Positions 35,829 through 45,472 are shown, numbered from the stretch's first letter. The stretch is 64,000 bases of DNA from Caballeronia sordidicola (GCF_002220365.1 NZ_MTHB01000102.1:1-64000), one strand, 5' to 3'. Made by a program: numbers and translations. Notes: generated by a model not told the origin, from the sequence alone.

Positions 35829-36213
35829 TCGATCACTAACGATGTCGGTCCTGCGGGTCCGACGCTCCCTGCCGGCCAAAAATAGGCGTTGCCGTTGCCG
35901 TTGCGAATGTAGGCCATAGGCTCGTGTGCAATTCCTCGTCCGTCGGCCGCCGGTGGAGGCAGTTTTACGGCAATTTAACCGTGCTATGAATTCGCGAAGG
36001 CAGTGTCGCTGGGCCAGGTAAAGATTGTGAAATGGATGACGAACGCAACTTCTACGCGCTTGAGGCCGTGACGTCGCGATGTCGAGCTTTATGTTGTCCA
36101 CCACGCGCGTCCTCATTCGACCGCGCGGTACCCGTGCCTCCATACGCGAAGGCCTATCAAACTCGGGAAAAAAGGGAAGCGTTTCTGCACTTATCTAATC
36201 AGGAGTACAAAAA
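35829..36213. other. Gap after the Rieske oxygenase gene
   Basis: No convincing gene or promoter is seen in these 385 bases. The only clear signal is AGGAGT at 36201-36206, the ribosome site of the DUF1330 gene. Confidence 0.4.
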
Positions 36214-36507
36214 GTGAAAGGATACTGGATTGTTCTCGGTTCCGACCTTGCGGACCAGGCGTCGCAGCAATACTATGCCAAGCTATGGGCTCCAATAGCC
36301 GAAAAATATGGCGCAAAGCTCGCATCGTTGGAACCTGGAGCTGTTCTTATGGAGGCCGAGCAAACAACGCGGGTCGTACTCGTTGAGTTTCCATCCTACC
36401 GACAGGCCAAGGCTTGCTATGCGGACCCGGCTTACGAAGAAGCGAAACAGTACGCGATGAAAGCTTCGAAGCGAGAACTACTGATTGTCGAGGGTGACCT
36501 CGCGTAG
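36214..36507 (+). CDS. DUF1330 family protein (97 aa)
   Basis: Small dimeric alpha-beta barrel-like protein. It begins MKGYWIVLGSDLADQASQQYYAKLWAPIAEKYGAK and contains VVLVEFPSYRQAKACYADPAYEEAK, the usual DUF1330 pattern (ferredoxin-like fold, function unknown). The start is GTG, supported by AGGAGT eight bases upstream. The AraC gene begins 24 bases after its stop in the same direction, so the two are likely one unit. Confidence 0.8.
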   Translation: MKGYWIVLGSDLADQASQQYYAKLWAPIAEKYGAKLASLEPGAVLMEAEQTTRVVLVEFPSYRQAKACYADPAYEEAKQYAMKASKRELLIVEGDLA

Positions 36508-36531
36508 CGCGTCGAGTATTGAGCGTGAGTT

Positions 36532-37341
36532 ATGTCCGAAGAAGTCCAGTATAGGCATTCCATCAGCATGCCCGGCTTAACACTTGGCACAGCCCGGTAT
36601 GCCGAGTTTCGCTTCGAACCTCACTACCATCTCGACTATCATATAGGGCTTGTTGGGAGTGGCGTGCAGCGTCAATCGTTCCGTGGCGAGACTCTCTTAC
36701 TCACGCGGGGCGCCATTCAGCTTATGCCTCCGGGCGAAGTCCATGACGGTATCGCCGCTTCGGATGGCCCGTACACCTTACAGACATTTCGCGTGTCCTC
36801 CGCGCTGTTACATGGACTTGGCGAAGAAATCACCGGCAAGCACTACTTTCCCTCTCAGGCCGCGACAGTGCTAAAAGACAGCAGCCTCGCCGGCCAGTTG
36901 CTCAAAATGCACACGGCTCTCCAGCACGCCACAGCCGACCGGATGACGAATGAAATTTTAGTCTTCGAACTATTGGAATCATTGTTTGCCCGAATGAAGC
37001 AGCCATCACCTCGGCGTCATTCCGGCGCACTGTCGCCGCAGCATCTTCGGCTGGTTCGGGATTTCGTGGACGCGAAACTTGCCGACAAGATCGTTCTGGA
37101 GGATCTGTCTCTCCTCATCGGCCTCGACCGGTTCCGCTTCCTGAGGCTCTTCAAGCGCGCTGTCGGTATGACCCCTCATGCCTGGTTGCTACGGATGCGG
37201 CTGGAAAAAGCGGTGGCATTAATGACCGCGAACAGGCAGATGCCGATCACCGAAATCGCGCACGCTGTCGGCTTCTTCGATCAAAGCCATTTCACCCGCG
37301 TTTTTCGCGATGCTTACGGTGTGACGCCCGCGCGGTTCTGA
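36532..37341 (+). CDS. AraC-family transcriptional regulator (269 aa)
   Basis: N-terminal cupin-like sensing domain (FRFEPHYHLDYHIGLVGSGVQR, LMPPGEVHDG) and a C-terminal pair of helix-turn-helix motifs, ending in ITEIAHAVGFFDQSHFTRVFRDAYGVTPARF. It is placed between the DUF1330 gene and a threonine aldolase-like gene; either could be a target. It is not of the GATase1 type represented by the betaine regulator GbdR. Confidence 0.85.
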   Translation: MSEEVQYRHSISMPGLTLGTARYAEFRFEPHYHLDYHIGLVGSGVQRQSFRGETLLLTRGAIQLMPPGEVHDGIAASDGPYTLQTFRVSSALLHGLGEEITGKHYFPSQAATVLKDSSLAGQLLKMHTALQHATADRMTNEILVFELLESLFARMKQPSPRRHSGALSPQHLRLVRDFVDAKLADKIVLEDLSLLIGLDRFRFLRLFKRAVGMTPHAWLLRMRLEKAVALMTANRQMPITEIAHAVGFFDQSHFTRVFRDAYGVTPARF

Positions 37342-37448
37342 CCTCCGCACAGCAATTTTTTACAAGGCGAACAGGTAACGAATCAGTAGTCTGCGATTTC
37401 CGGCCTAGCCCAATCCTGGACGGCCTTCATCTAACGCAGAAGAACCGA

Positions 37449-38479
37449 ATGACTACTTTCAGCTTTCTCGACGACTACAGCGAGGGCGCGCACCCCGACA
37501 TACTCCGCGTCCTGACTGAATCCAACTTCATCCAGGAGGCGGCGTACGGGGACGACGCCTATTCAGCCGAGGCAACGGCGCGGATCAAGGCTCGACTCGC
37601 CGACAGCTTCGAAGGGGCGATCTACTACGTTGCGGGTGGAACGATAGCGAACATCGTTTCGATCTCAAGCTGCCTTCGGCCACACGAAGCCGTCATCGCA
37701 GCGAACTCAGGGCATATTGTGGTGAGAGAGGCTGGTGCGATCGAGGCAACGGGCCACAAACTCATCACCGTCCCCCCGTCGATGGCAAGCTCACACCTGA
37801 GCTTATCGAGTCCGCGCTTGCCAGCAATGCTCATTTTCCACACATGGCTAAACCCCGGCTGATCTATCTGTCAAACGCGACCGAAACGGGCACGATCTAC
37901 ACGCTGGCGGAACTGCGGAAAATATCCGATCTGGCCAAGCAGCGGGGTCTCATTTTGTTTTTGGATGGTGCACGCCTCGCAGCCGCCTTGGCTTCAGACA
38001 AGAACGATGCGACCCTGGCCGATATTTCCGCTCTCGTAGATATTTTTTGGATCGGCGGAACTAAGGCTGGTGCGCTTTTGGGTGAAGCGATCGTCGTTTG
38101 CAATCCGGCCTTAAAAGATGACTTTGCTTTCCACCTCAAGCAGCGTGGCGGCATGCTGGCGAAAGGCCGGCTATTGGGCATCCAGTTTCAGGAGCTGTTC
38201 GGCAGCGCCAACCTCTTCTTCGCCAATGCACAACATGCCAATGCGTTGGCGGCGAGGCTCGCCTCCGGGATCGTGTCGAGCGGGTACGCTCTTCAGTCAG
38301 AAACGGTGACGAACCAGGTATTTGCGATCTTGCCGGATTCCGTCGTCACTGCATTGAAGCAAAACTTCGCGTTTTACGTATGGGGCCCGGCGCATGTCAA
38401 TCATTCCGCGATTCGGCTGGTAACGTCGTGGGCCACAGAAGAACGTCAGGTCGATGCCTCTTTGAGTCGACTGCTGTGA
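37449..38479 (+). pseudogene. Low-specificity L-threonine aldolase, frameshifted
   Basis: PLP-dependent beta-eliminating lyase family; the intact enzyme splits threonine or related beta-hydroxy amino acids into glycine and an aldehyde. The first frame runs from ATG 37449 to 37862 and matches the family up to GHKLITVPP, then turns to nonsense. The other frame continues as VDGKLTPELIESALASNA and HMAKPRLIYLSNATETGTIY and keeps the PLP lysine in WIGGTKAG. The switch lies at a run of six C (37772-37777): one extra C would restore one frame of about 344 residues. It is either a recent inactivating deletion, a phase-variable tract or a base-calling error. Confidence 0.8.
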
Positions 38480-38608
38480 GTTGACTCTCACCCATGGTTG
38501 CCTTTCGCCGTCCAAGTCGCACCATGATCTGGCAGAAAATGGCGCGACTAAAGGCCAACGTGACGGACTCGGACGACTGTTTTCGCGAGGACTGAGTAAC
38601 TCTCGTGA

Positions 38609-38820
38609 GCGACCTTGATCTGATCCCCGAAAAGTGGACGCCATGAGGGTGTTAATCAGCCTTATGGAGGATGGCATGAATCAGGACAGAATCGGAAGTA
38701 CACGGTGGAGTATCCCGCCGCGGCGGTCAAGCAGGTGGTAATGGGCCAGCGTGGATTTGCGAGAGGTAGTGCGGAGTCGGGAGATGCCGGACAAGGCGCT
38801 GGCAACTGGGTGAACAAAGC
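38609..38820 (+). mobile_element. Remnant of an IS3-family element (left end and orfA start)
   Basis: TGATCCCCGAAAAGTGGAC near 38620 resembles an IS3-family terminus. The stretch after it encodes, across shifted frames, pieces of an OrfA N-terminus (KYTVEYPAAAVKQVV and later NWVNKAG). The rest of the element is gone and the frame is broken. It lies directly before the MarR gene and contributes its ribosome-site region. Confidence 0.55.
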
Positions 38821-38830
38821 TGGAGGATAC

Positions 38831-39373
38831 GTGCCGACAATCAAGATATTTAACGCTTCGCGACGCGCGGACGAAAATAAAGCAGCGGAAAGAGCGCTGT
38901 CGAGTATCGAAAATGATGAAGTATTCCGCTCCGCGGTGAAGGATGGCCCGATTAAAACTGCATGGAGTATCGCTCTCTGGTCGAATGCGTGGCATGAAAA
39001 TGTATTTGCCGAAATGACCGCTCGTCATGGCATATCGCACGATGAATTTAGCGTGCTTGTCTGTTTGGGCACGTATGGCGCCCTGCGGGCCAAGACAATC
39101 TGTGATGTCACCGCGCGACCGAAAAATAGCATAAGTCGTGCGGTGACAACCTTGTCGGACAAGAGACTCATCTCACAGCAGGCCGACTGCGATGACCGTC
39201 GCAACGTGCGTCTTGCCATATCAAGAAGCGGTCAGAACATGCTGAAGAGCCTCTTTCCGATTGCATCTGCGTTCCAGGACATCATGCTCGACGCATTGAA
39301 CGAGAAGGAACGAGCGGTCCTTGACAAGATTTTCGACAAACTCATTGAGCATCGGCATAGCTGGCCTCTGTAA
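38831..39373 (+). CDS. MarR-family transcriptional regulator (180 aa)
   Basis: Winged helix regulator: ARHGISHDEFSVLVCLGTYGALRAKTICDVTARPKNSISRAVTTLSDKRLISQQADCDDRRNVRLAIS covers the recognition helix and the wing with the DDRRNVRL signature. GTG 38831 is taken as the start because GGAGG lies five bases upstream; a longer in-frame reading from 38705 would translate the IS3 remnant. Its operator and ligand are unknown. Nearby genes give no clear target. Confidence 0.82.
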   Translation: MPTIKIFNASRRADENKAAERALSSIENDEVFRSAVKDGPIKTAWSIALWSNAWHENVFAEMTARHGISHDEFSVLVCLGTYGALRAKTICDVTARPKNSISRAVTTLSDKRLISQQADCDDRRNVRLAISRSGQNMLKSLFPIASAFQDIMLDALNEKERAVLDKIFDKLIEHRHSWPL

Positions 39374-39574
39374 CGCGCACAGTCCTGCCGATCAAGTTGC
39401 TTCATGAGATCGCGGGTCATCTAGACAGTCGATGCCGAGAATGACATTTTGCGCGCCCTAGAGACGCGTGGGTTGTACGGGTCCCATCTATCGATGATCA
39501 AAGATTCACGAGGTAAACGGATGCTGCAACCCGCATCATCTGGAAACCTCCAATGACGAAAAGGAATCTCTGTG

Positions 39575-40192
39575 ATGGAGCAACGCGGCGCCGATCCCCA
39601 GCACGGCTCGGTCGAAATGTGGCTGGATGTTGCCTACGGAAGCCTACTTGAAGGAGGGGTCGAAGCTGTTCGCATACTCCCTCTAGCAAAGAAACTTAAG
39701 TTGTCGAGAACGAGCTTTTATTGGGTCTTCGAAGACCGTGATGCATTGCTAAATGCGTTGCTAGGACGCTGGAAGTCGAAGAACACCGGAAACTGGATCA
39801 CTCGAACCGAAGTATACGCAGACAACGTCTGCGAAGCGGTACTGAACGTGTTCGATTGCTGGTTCGACGACTCCGTCTTCGACTCGCCGTTTGAGTCTGC
39901 TATTCGGGGTTGGGCACTCCAGTCCCCTGAAGTTGCGCGAGAGGTGGCCGAGGACGACAGGTTGCGAATTGCCGCCTTGATTGCATTGTTCGAGCGGTTT
40001 GACTACGGCAGAGCGACCGCTGATGTACGGGCCAGAGCCATGTACCTCGCACAGATAGGATATGCGTCGACGCAAGCCCGCGAGGATATTTCGATTCGCA
40101 TGATGCGCGTCGCAGACTATGTCGAAGTATTTACAGGCCTGAAGTCTGGAGACCGGGATCTTCAACGTTTTTTTTCCAGAATAAACGGTTAA
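39575..40192 (+). CDS. TetR-family transcriptional regulator (205 aa)
   Basis: N-terminal helix-turn-helix GGVEAVRILPLAKKLKLSRTSFYWVFEDRDALLNALL (about residues 27-62), then a helical ligand domain without recognised features. ATG 39575 follows an in-frame GTG at 39572. It stands alone between the MarR gene and the IS5-like insertion; the target is unknown. Confidence 0.78.
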   Translation: MEQRGADPQHGSVEMWLDVAYGSLLEGGVEAVRILPLAKKLKLSRTSFYWVFEDRDALLNALLGRWKSKNTGNWITRTEVYADNVCEAVLNVFDCWFDDSVFDSPFESAIRGWALQSPEVAREVAEDDRLRIAALIALFERFDYGRATADVRARAMYLAQIGYASTQAREDISIRMMRVADYVEVFTGLKSGDRDLQRFFSRING

Positions 40193-40309
40193 TCTGAACG
40201 TCCCTGATCATAATTCATGCCTCCGTTGCAGACGATGGCGACTGGCTAAAGTCCGTGTAACGGTCATTAGCGACGCCGCACGTTGAGACCCTCTCCGAGG
40301 TGCGAAGTC

Positions 40310-40465
40310 TCAAACGCAACTTTTGCGAATGGACTGTGTGACAACTCCGACAATGATGTCAACAACGATTCCGAATCCTCCTCCGTCAACAATGCGTCCG
40401 GCTAACGCGCCGGCAATACCACCGATAACCAGCCAAAAAATAATTCCATGCGAGACAGGTTCCAT
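40310..40465 (-). pseudogene. GlsB/YeaQ/YmgE-type small membrane protein, 3'-truncated
   Basis: Transglycosylase-associated family protein of 51 residues where about 80 are usual. SHGIIFWLVIGGIAGALAGRIVDGGGFGIVVDIIVGVV matches the first two hydrophobic segments; then the sequence leaves the family (TQSIRKSCV) and stops, so the last membrane segment is lost. AAGGAGGG lies just before the ATG at 40465. The IS5-like element is inserted immediately upstream of that ribosome site, cutting the gene off from its own promoter. Confidence 0.65.
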
Positions 40466-41076
40466 GACGCCCTCCTTAGGGAAGGTCTGCATAAATGGTG
40501 CAGGATTGAGTTGCCAAATAGACCGACGACTGCGACGATTGTGGAATGAAACAAGCTAATCTGGGATTGGATTTGACGACCAAACGAACGCGTAAGCGGG
40601 AGTTCCTCGACGAGATGGACCGTGTGGTTCCGTGGGGCAAACTGGTGGCGCTGATAACGCCGCATGCCCCCGAAGGCAAGCGAGGGCGCCCGCCGTTTCC
40701 AGTGGAGACGATCTTGCGGATCCATTTCATGCAGCAGTGGTTCTCCTTGAGCGATCCTGCAATGGAAGAAGCGTTGCACGACGTGCCGCTGTTTCGAGAG
40801 TTTGCTGCGCTGGACAACTGGAACATGCGTCTGCCTGACGAGAGCACGATCTTGCGATTCAGGCATCTGCTTGAGAGGCATGATCTTGCCGCCCAGATGC
40901 TCGACGTGGTCAATGCGGTGCTGAGCAGCAAAGGGCTGTTGCTCAAAGCGGGTACGGCAATCGACGCTACGCTGATCCCAGCGCCCAGTTCGACCAAGAA
41001 CGCGAGCGGTGAGCGCGATCCGGAGATGAGCTCGACCAAGAAAGGTAATCAGTGGTACTTTGGGATGAAAGCGCAT

Positions 41077-43268
41077 GTGCGACCTGAAAGTCGCTTGAAT
41101 TTCTGTTCGACGCAACGTGCCGTTGCGATTGAACCGGCTGTTCCATCATCCGTTTCCTACCCAGACATGCGGAGCCGGCAACGGCTCGGTGTGAAGCTCT
41201 GGGGACAATGTAACCACCGATAGTATCGGTACGCAGACCCGCGAGGGGAAGCAGAATCTGCCAGCACAAGGGCGGTGAGGAACTAGGAACGAGCGGTAAC
41301 GACCAACATAAGTGAACCTCTACAAACGTCGTCATCATTGAACAAGCCAAATGTGCTGACAGGCTTGAGCCAAAATGGCACGCGGCAAGGTATGGCCTCT
41401 GTGTGCTGGGCCATCATGGACATTGCGCCGCCGGCGGATAGGAGGGGTCCGCCCCGCTCTGAAATTCTTGCGGAACAGGGTAAGCCCGTAGTGCTGCCGG
41501 CGACGGCAGGCGAACCGCAAGGAACGCTGTTGGTGCTGCGGGTAAAGGATGGCGGAAAAAGCGAACGCCCTCCTGTAATGGGATGGATATCGGCTGCACG
41601 ATGGCCGGACGCGAAAGCGGGCAGACTTCCGTGTGGCCGTTCATGGCGAGAGAACTTGATTAATCGTTATACGAGGGAAAGCAGATGACGGCAATCGACG
41701 GTACTGCGCAAGCAGCGTCGCTCGGCGCTGGTGCACCCTCGCGCCCCACCAGGATGTGGAGTCAGGCTGATTGGCCTCGCATCAAGGACGAGGTGAAACG
41801 ACTCCAGGCACGTATCGCTCAGGCAACCAAGGAAGGCAGATGGGGCAAAGTAGGTGCCCTGCAGCGTCTGCTGACCCGCTCGCATAGCGGCAAAATGCTA
41901 GCCGTGAAACGGGTGACAGAAAATCGCGGCAAGAGAACGCCGGGCGTTGACGGCAAGATTTGGCCAACTCCGGCGGCCAAATGGAAAGGGATGGAGGCGA
42001 TGCAACACCACGGCTATTGTGCGTTACCGCTTCGACGTATCTACATCCCAAAGAGCAACGGCAAGAAGCGTCCGTTAGGAATTCCCCGCATGCTATGCAG
42101 AGCCATGCAGGCGCTATGGAAGCTCGCGTTGGAGCCCATTGCGGAGAGCTTGGCGGATCCAAACTCGTATGGGTTCCGCCCAAAACGTTCGACTGCCGAC
42201 GCCATTGAATGTTGTTTTACCACGCTGGCGAAGCGTAAGTCACCAGAGTGGGTTCTAGAGGGAGACATCCGTGGTTGTTTCGATAATTTTAGCCACGACT
42301 GGATCCTCAAACATATACCAATGGATAAGGTGGTCCTGCGGCGATGGCTTAAGGCCGGATTTATCGACAAAGGCACCCTGTTCGCGACTGAGGCGGGAAC
42401 TCCGCAAGGGGGCATCATCTCGCCCGTCATCGCAAACATGACGTTGGATGGACTTGAAGCGGCAGTAGATGCCAGCGTAGGGCCGACGCCACGCGCGCGC
42501 CGAAAAGTCAAAGTCAACGTCAATCGGTATGCCGACGACTTCGTCGTAACCGGAGTATCGAAAGAGATTCTGGAACAAAACGTACTCCCTGCGATCAAGC
42601 AATTCCTGATCGTTCGGGGTCTGGAACTCTCGGAAGAGAAAACCAGAGTCACTCACATCGCCGATGGGTTCGATTTCCTTGGGCAGAATGTACGTAAGTA
42701 CAGCGGTAAGCTGCTCATCAAACCGGCCAACAAGAACGTGAAAGCCCTGTTGGAAAAGGTTAGGGAAATCGTGAGGCAGAACAGAAGCGCCACACAGACG
42801 AATCTTATTTTACTACTCAACCCTGTTATTCGAGGTTGGGCCATGTACCACCGCCATGTGGTTTCCAAGTCTTGCTTTACGTCGATAGATGCTTACATTT
42901 GGCGCCTCTTATGGACCTGGGCCATGCGTCGGCATCCCAATAAAGGCGCAGGATGGGTGAGGAGCAGATACTTCCGGGTAGAGGGAAATCGTACTTGGGC
43001 ATTTACGGCGCGGACTAACGACCGCGGAGTAATTCGGTTGTTCCGAGCCACGATGATTTCAATTGTTCGCCACGTGAAGATACGTGGGCAGGCAAATCCC
43101 TTTGAACCTGCGTGGTCGTCTTACTTTGCTCGTCGCGAAGCCGCGATCGATGATTGATTGCTCGGTCCTACTATAGGGGCTGAGGAATGGCTTGAGCCGG
43201 ATGCGGGGTGACTCGCACGTCCGGTTCTTAGGGGGCGGTGGCGCAGCAATGCGCTGCTGCTACCCGAC
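41077..43268 (+). mobile_element. Group II intron inside the IS5 transposase gene
   Basis: The 5' boundary GTGCGACC at 41077 fits GUGYG; the 3' end is ...CTACCCGAC at 43268 (AY end). Domain V lies at 43194-43227: GAGCCGGATGCGGG, GTGA-type loop region, then CGCACGTCCGGTTC. Domain VI follows with a GC hairpin. The intron has 2192 bases in the sense orientation of the host transposase, and exact removal restores ...MKAH-IGVD.... Confidence 0.92.
41685..43157 (+). CDS. ltrA: Group II intron reverse transcriptase/maturase
   Basis: Intron-encoded protein of 490 residues, longer than the one at 27915. RT motifs: KRTPGVDGKIWPT, NSYGFRPKRSTADAI, GTPQGGIISPVIANM, catalytic VNRYADDFVV and FDFLGQNVRKY; then a maturase domain with RGWAMYHRHVVSK and a C-terminal GIIM-type region (VRSRYFRVEGNRTWAF). 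No HNH motif is evident. The two introns in this window are unrelated at the sequence level and represent separate arrivals. Confidence 0.92.
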   Translation: MTAIDGTAQAASLGAGAPSRPTRMWSQADWPRIKDEVKRLQARIAQATKEGRWGKVGALQRLLTRSHSGKMLAVKRVTENRGKRTPGVDGKIWPTPAAKWKGMEAMQHHGYCALPLRRIYIPKSNGKKRPLGIPRMLCRAMQALWKLALEPIAESLADPNSYGFRPKRSTADAIECCFTTLAKRKSPEWVLEGDIRGCFDNFSHDWILKHIPMDKVVLRRWLKAGFIDKGTLFATEAGTPQGGIISPVIANMTLDGLEAAVDASVGPTPRARRKVKVNVNRYADDFVVTGVSKEILEQNVLPAIKQFLIVRGLELSEEKTRVTHIADGFDFLGQNVRKYSGKLLIKPANKNVKALLEKVREIVRQNRSATQTNLILLLNPVIRGWAMYHRHVVSKSCFTSIDAYIWRLLWTWAMRRHPNKGAGWVRSRYFRVEGNRTWAFTARTNDRGVIRLFRATMISIVRHVKIRGQANPFEPAWSSYFARREAAIDD

Positions 43269-43855
43269 ATCGGCGTAGATGCAGAATCCGGGCTGGTACA
43301 TACCGTTGAGGCAACGGCGGCGAACGTGCACGACATTGTCAAAGCGGACGCACTGCTACACGGCGAGGAAACTGTTGTGTACGGTGACGCGGGCTATCGC
43401 GGCATACAAAAACGCACGAACACAAAGGCAGTGCAATGGATGGTCGCAATGTGTCCTGGCAAGCGTGCGGCGCTGGACAAGAACGACGCGCTTGATCGCA
43501 TCGTCAATGAAATCGAATACCTTAAGGCAAGCGTTCGAGCCAAGGTAGAGCATCCGTTTCGGGTGATCAAACGGCAGTTCGGCTTCGCGAAAACACGCTA
43601 CCGTGGTCTGAAGAAAAACACCGCGCAACTGACAACGCTGTTCGCGCTGTCTAATCTCTGGATGGCACGTCGCAAGCTGATGAAAATGTGAGTGGTAGAC
43701 GCCGCAAGAGCGGCGATCCACAAACATTAAGCTCAATTTCAGGTTCGTTTTCATTCAGTTTTGCAACGCAAATACGTCTTCGGAGACACACCAATTTCGA
43801 ATGTGCTGAACAGTCACGCTGAAAACGAGTTGTTCAGACTTTCCTTAGGTCGGGT

Positions 43856-44281
43856 TTAACGGGCAGCGAGCATTCCGACGATGACCCCAGCGAGCGCTGC
43901 AGGGGCGATAGCTTTCCAAGGATTTTCGTGTGCGAAGTCATCGGTGGATTCGGAGACAACGTGGTACCGGTCTTGCACGACGTTTCGCGCGTCAGCGAGT
44001 TTGTCCCGGACCAAAGCCACCTTAGCGCCAACGCCTGAGGTCGCATCTTCCCCCCCGTCGACTACGGACGAAGCGTCGGATGCTTTTGGATGCCTCGCGT
44101 CTCCAGTCGCTTCAGCACGTCCTGCACCGGTCGGCGGCGTCGCTGTCGTCGCACCCGCAGCATCGCCGCCGCTGGTGGACGATGTAGAGGAGCTGAATGT
44201 GGTCGGCGCCGCTTCGTTGGAACCGCTTGAACTACCTGTTGGGGTGTTAGCAGCTCCGAGGCTCTTATTGACGTCAGACAT
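43856..44281 (-). CDS. ElaB/YqjD/DUF883-type membrane-anchored protein (141 aa)
   Basis: A low-complexity Ser/Thr/Gly/Ala-rich N-terminal half, then LVRDKLADARNVVQDRYHVVSESTDDFAHENPWKAIAPAALAGVIVGMLAAR, the DUF883 signature with a C-terminal membrane anchor. Relatives bind ribosomes in stationary phase. ATG 44281 has AAAGGAGAG just upstream. Its original downstream neighbour was probably the GlsB-like gene, now separated by the IS5-like element. Confidence 0.8.
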   Translation of the reverse strand: MSDVNKSLGAANTPTGSSSGSNEAAPTTFSSSTSSTSGGDAAGATTATPPTGAGRAEATGDARHPKASDASSVVDGGEDATSGVGAKVALVRDKLADARNVVQDRYHVVSESTDDFAHENPWKAIAPAALAGVIVGMLAAR

Positions 44282-44624
44282 TTGTCTCTCCTTTGTGTTT
44301 GCAAGTGCGCAAGTACTCGCAAACGGCATGCCCTCGCATTGCGACATGCTTCGGGTTTTAGGCACAACAATTCGCGCTTAAACCCACCAAGTCCGTCGTA
44401 CATATGAGCCGCGAACGCAGATGCTCGCTGCACGTATCTCGACGCCCGACACTCGCACGTATGCATGCCGGCAAAGTGCGGAAGGCGAGATTTTGCAGAC
44501 AATGTCACGGCTTCGTACTGGTCAATCGCGACTTGTTTTCATAACGCTGCACCTGCGTTTCTGCGCTCGTTGCTAGTATGGCGCGGGCGGAATGGGCGTC
44601 GACCATCGCGCCCGATATGCTGTG
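44282..44624. other. Upstream region of the DUF883 gene
   Basis: No convincing gene. This stretch must hold the promoter of the minus-strand DUF883 gene and, at its right end, the border to the IS21-like element. Confidence 0.35.
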
Positions 44625-44690
44625 GGGATTTGTGGCTAAATGGCGAGGGATTTATGGCTAAAAGGCGAGGATTTACGGCTAGGCTGCAAT
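44625..44690. repeat. Tandem 22-base repeats, probable IS21-like terminal sites
   Basis: Two near-identical units starting GGGATTTGTGGCTAAA (44625) and GGGATTTATGGCTAAA (44647), then a partial third (ATTTACGGCTA). A further related copy, GGGGATTTGCGGCTAGCG, is at 45044-45061. IS21 elements carry several copies of a transposase-binding repeat at each end, which these could be. Three short units without spacers do not make a CRISPR. Confidence 0.5.
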
Positions 44691-44768
44691 GCAAAACACA
44701 GAGCGTCTCACGGAGTTTTTCCAGAATTTTCGGAAGCTAAACATTAATAAGAGAGATTCAAACCATCA

Positions 44769-45077
44769 GTGTCCCGCGCGCGGAAGCAACTCGCTACGCT
44801 CGCCGCCGCTGAGGCATGCATCTCGTGCCTGCGGCGCGGACGGAAACCTTTCATGGCTTGGGACTTGGCTTACCAGGACGGCAGTGTCGCCGGATGGATG
44901 TATCCAAATCTCCCCTCGGTTATGCACCGGTGTTGTGAGGATACAGGATTCGAGGCCGTCACGCTGAAGGTCGCTCGTTGGTCAGACGGTTGCACTTACG
45001 CCGTGCGCCACGGTGGCTCGTTTCGGTCACCGATTTCCGAGGTCGGGGATTTGCGGCTAGCGAGTGAGCCTCACTAA
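44769..45077 (+). CDS. Hypothetical protein in the IS21-like left region (102 aa)
   Basis: GTG-initiated frame; the product is MSRARKQLATLAAAEACIS... with no family I recognise. It lies between two groups of the presumed terminal repeats, so it may be a passenger of the element or a chance frame. No good ribosome site is seen; GAGAGATTC is the nearest purine run. Confidence 0.25.
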   Translation: MSRARKQLATLAAAEACISCLRRGRKPFMAWDLAYQDGSVAGWMYPNLPSVMHRCCEDTGFEAVTLKVARWSDGCTYAVRHGGSFRSPISEVGDLRLASEPH

Positions 45078-45472
45078 TTGTTGCTCTGAGCCTTGGTTGT
45101 GAACGGTGGTCGGAAAGCGACACCAGATGGCGGCGTCAATCAGAAACGCTAAATTACTTGTTCTTCAGAGCGGGTTTTCGGCGGCTGGCGGAGGTGCCGA
45201 TGGGCGGGTATCGGGTGCGTCGGAAGGAGCCCGAAGGGCGAGTGTAGACGCGCCCGGTGCGGTTCACTTCTGAATGGGGTGACGCAGGAGTCGGTATGCG
45301 GTAGAAGAAGGTTTTACCTACCGCCGAACAAACAGGTCCGACACCGGCCCAAACTGCCAGGTTCATTCCGGTGTCGAACCCAACACGCGTACGACGGGGC
45401 ACGAGTGCGCGCCAAGTATTGCACGCCTCGTTAGCCCTGTCGATACTGCATCGGCATTGACGGGGATTCTCG

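Larger units (their letters stand above)
40546..43691 (+). pseudogene. IS5-family DDE transposase, interrupted by a group II intron
   Basis: The first part (40546-41076) has 177 codons ending ...YFGMKAH; the second (43269-43691) starts IGVDAESGLVHTV and ends WMARRKLMKM. Joined, they give 317 residues in frame. The DDE residues are split: Asp in AIDATLIP lies before the intron, Asp in VYGDAGYRG and Glu in VEHPFRVIKRQFG after it. If the intron splices, the transposase is whole, so this need not be a dead gene. Confidence 0.88.
40480..43844 (+). mobile_element. IS5-family insertion sequence carrying a group II intron
   Basis: Ends GGAAGGTCTGCATAA (left) and GGAAAGTCTGAACAA (right, reverse complement) match at 12 of 15 positions. 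A direct repeat TTAG flanks the element at 40476-40479 and 43845-43848, giving exact boundaries. Removing the intron leaves about 1173 bases with one DDE transposase, a normal IS5-family size. It landed between an ElaB-like gene and a GlsB-like gene that were once neighbours. Confidence 0.9.

Noticed and set aside
36032..36217. Short frame before the DUF1330 gene
   Set aside because: It overlaps the start of a well supported gene and has no recognisable product.
27915..43157. The two reverse transcriptases considered as retron or diversity-generating RTs
   Set aside because: Both have LtrA-type maturase domains and lie inside sequences with group II boundaries and domain V hairpins.
44625..44690. 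Short tandem repeats considered as a CRISPR array
   Set aside because: Units are adjacent without spacers, only two to three copies, and no cas gene is near.
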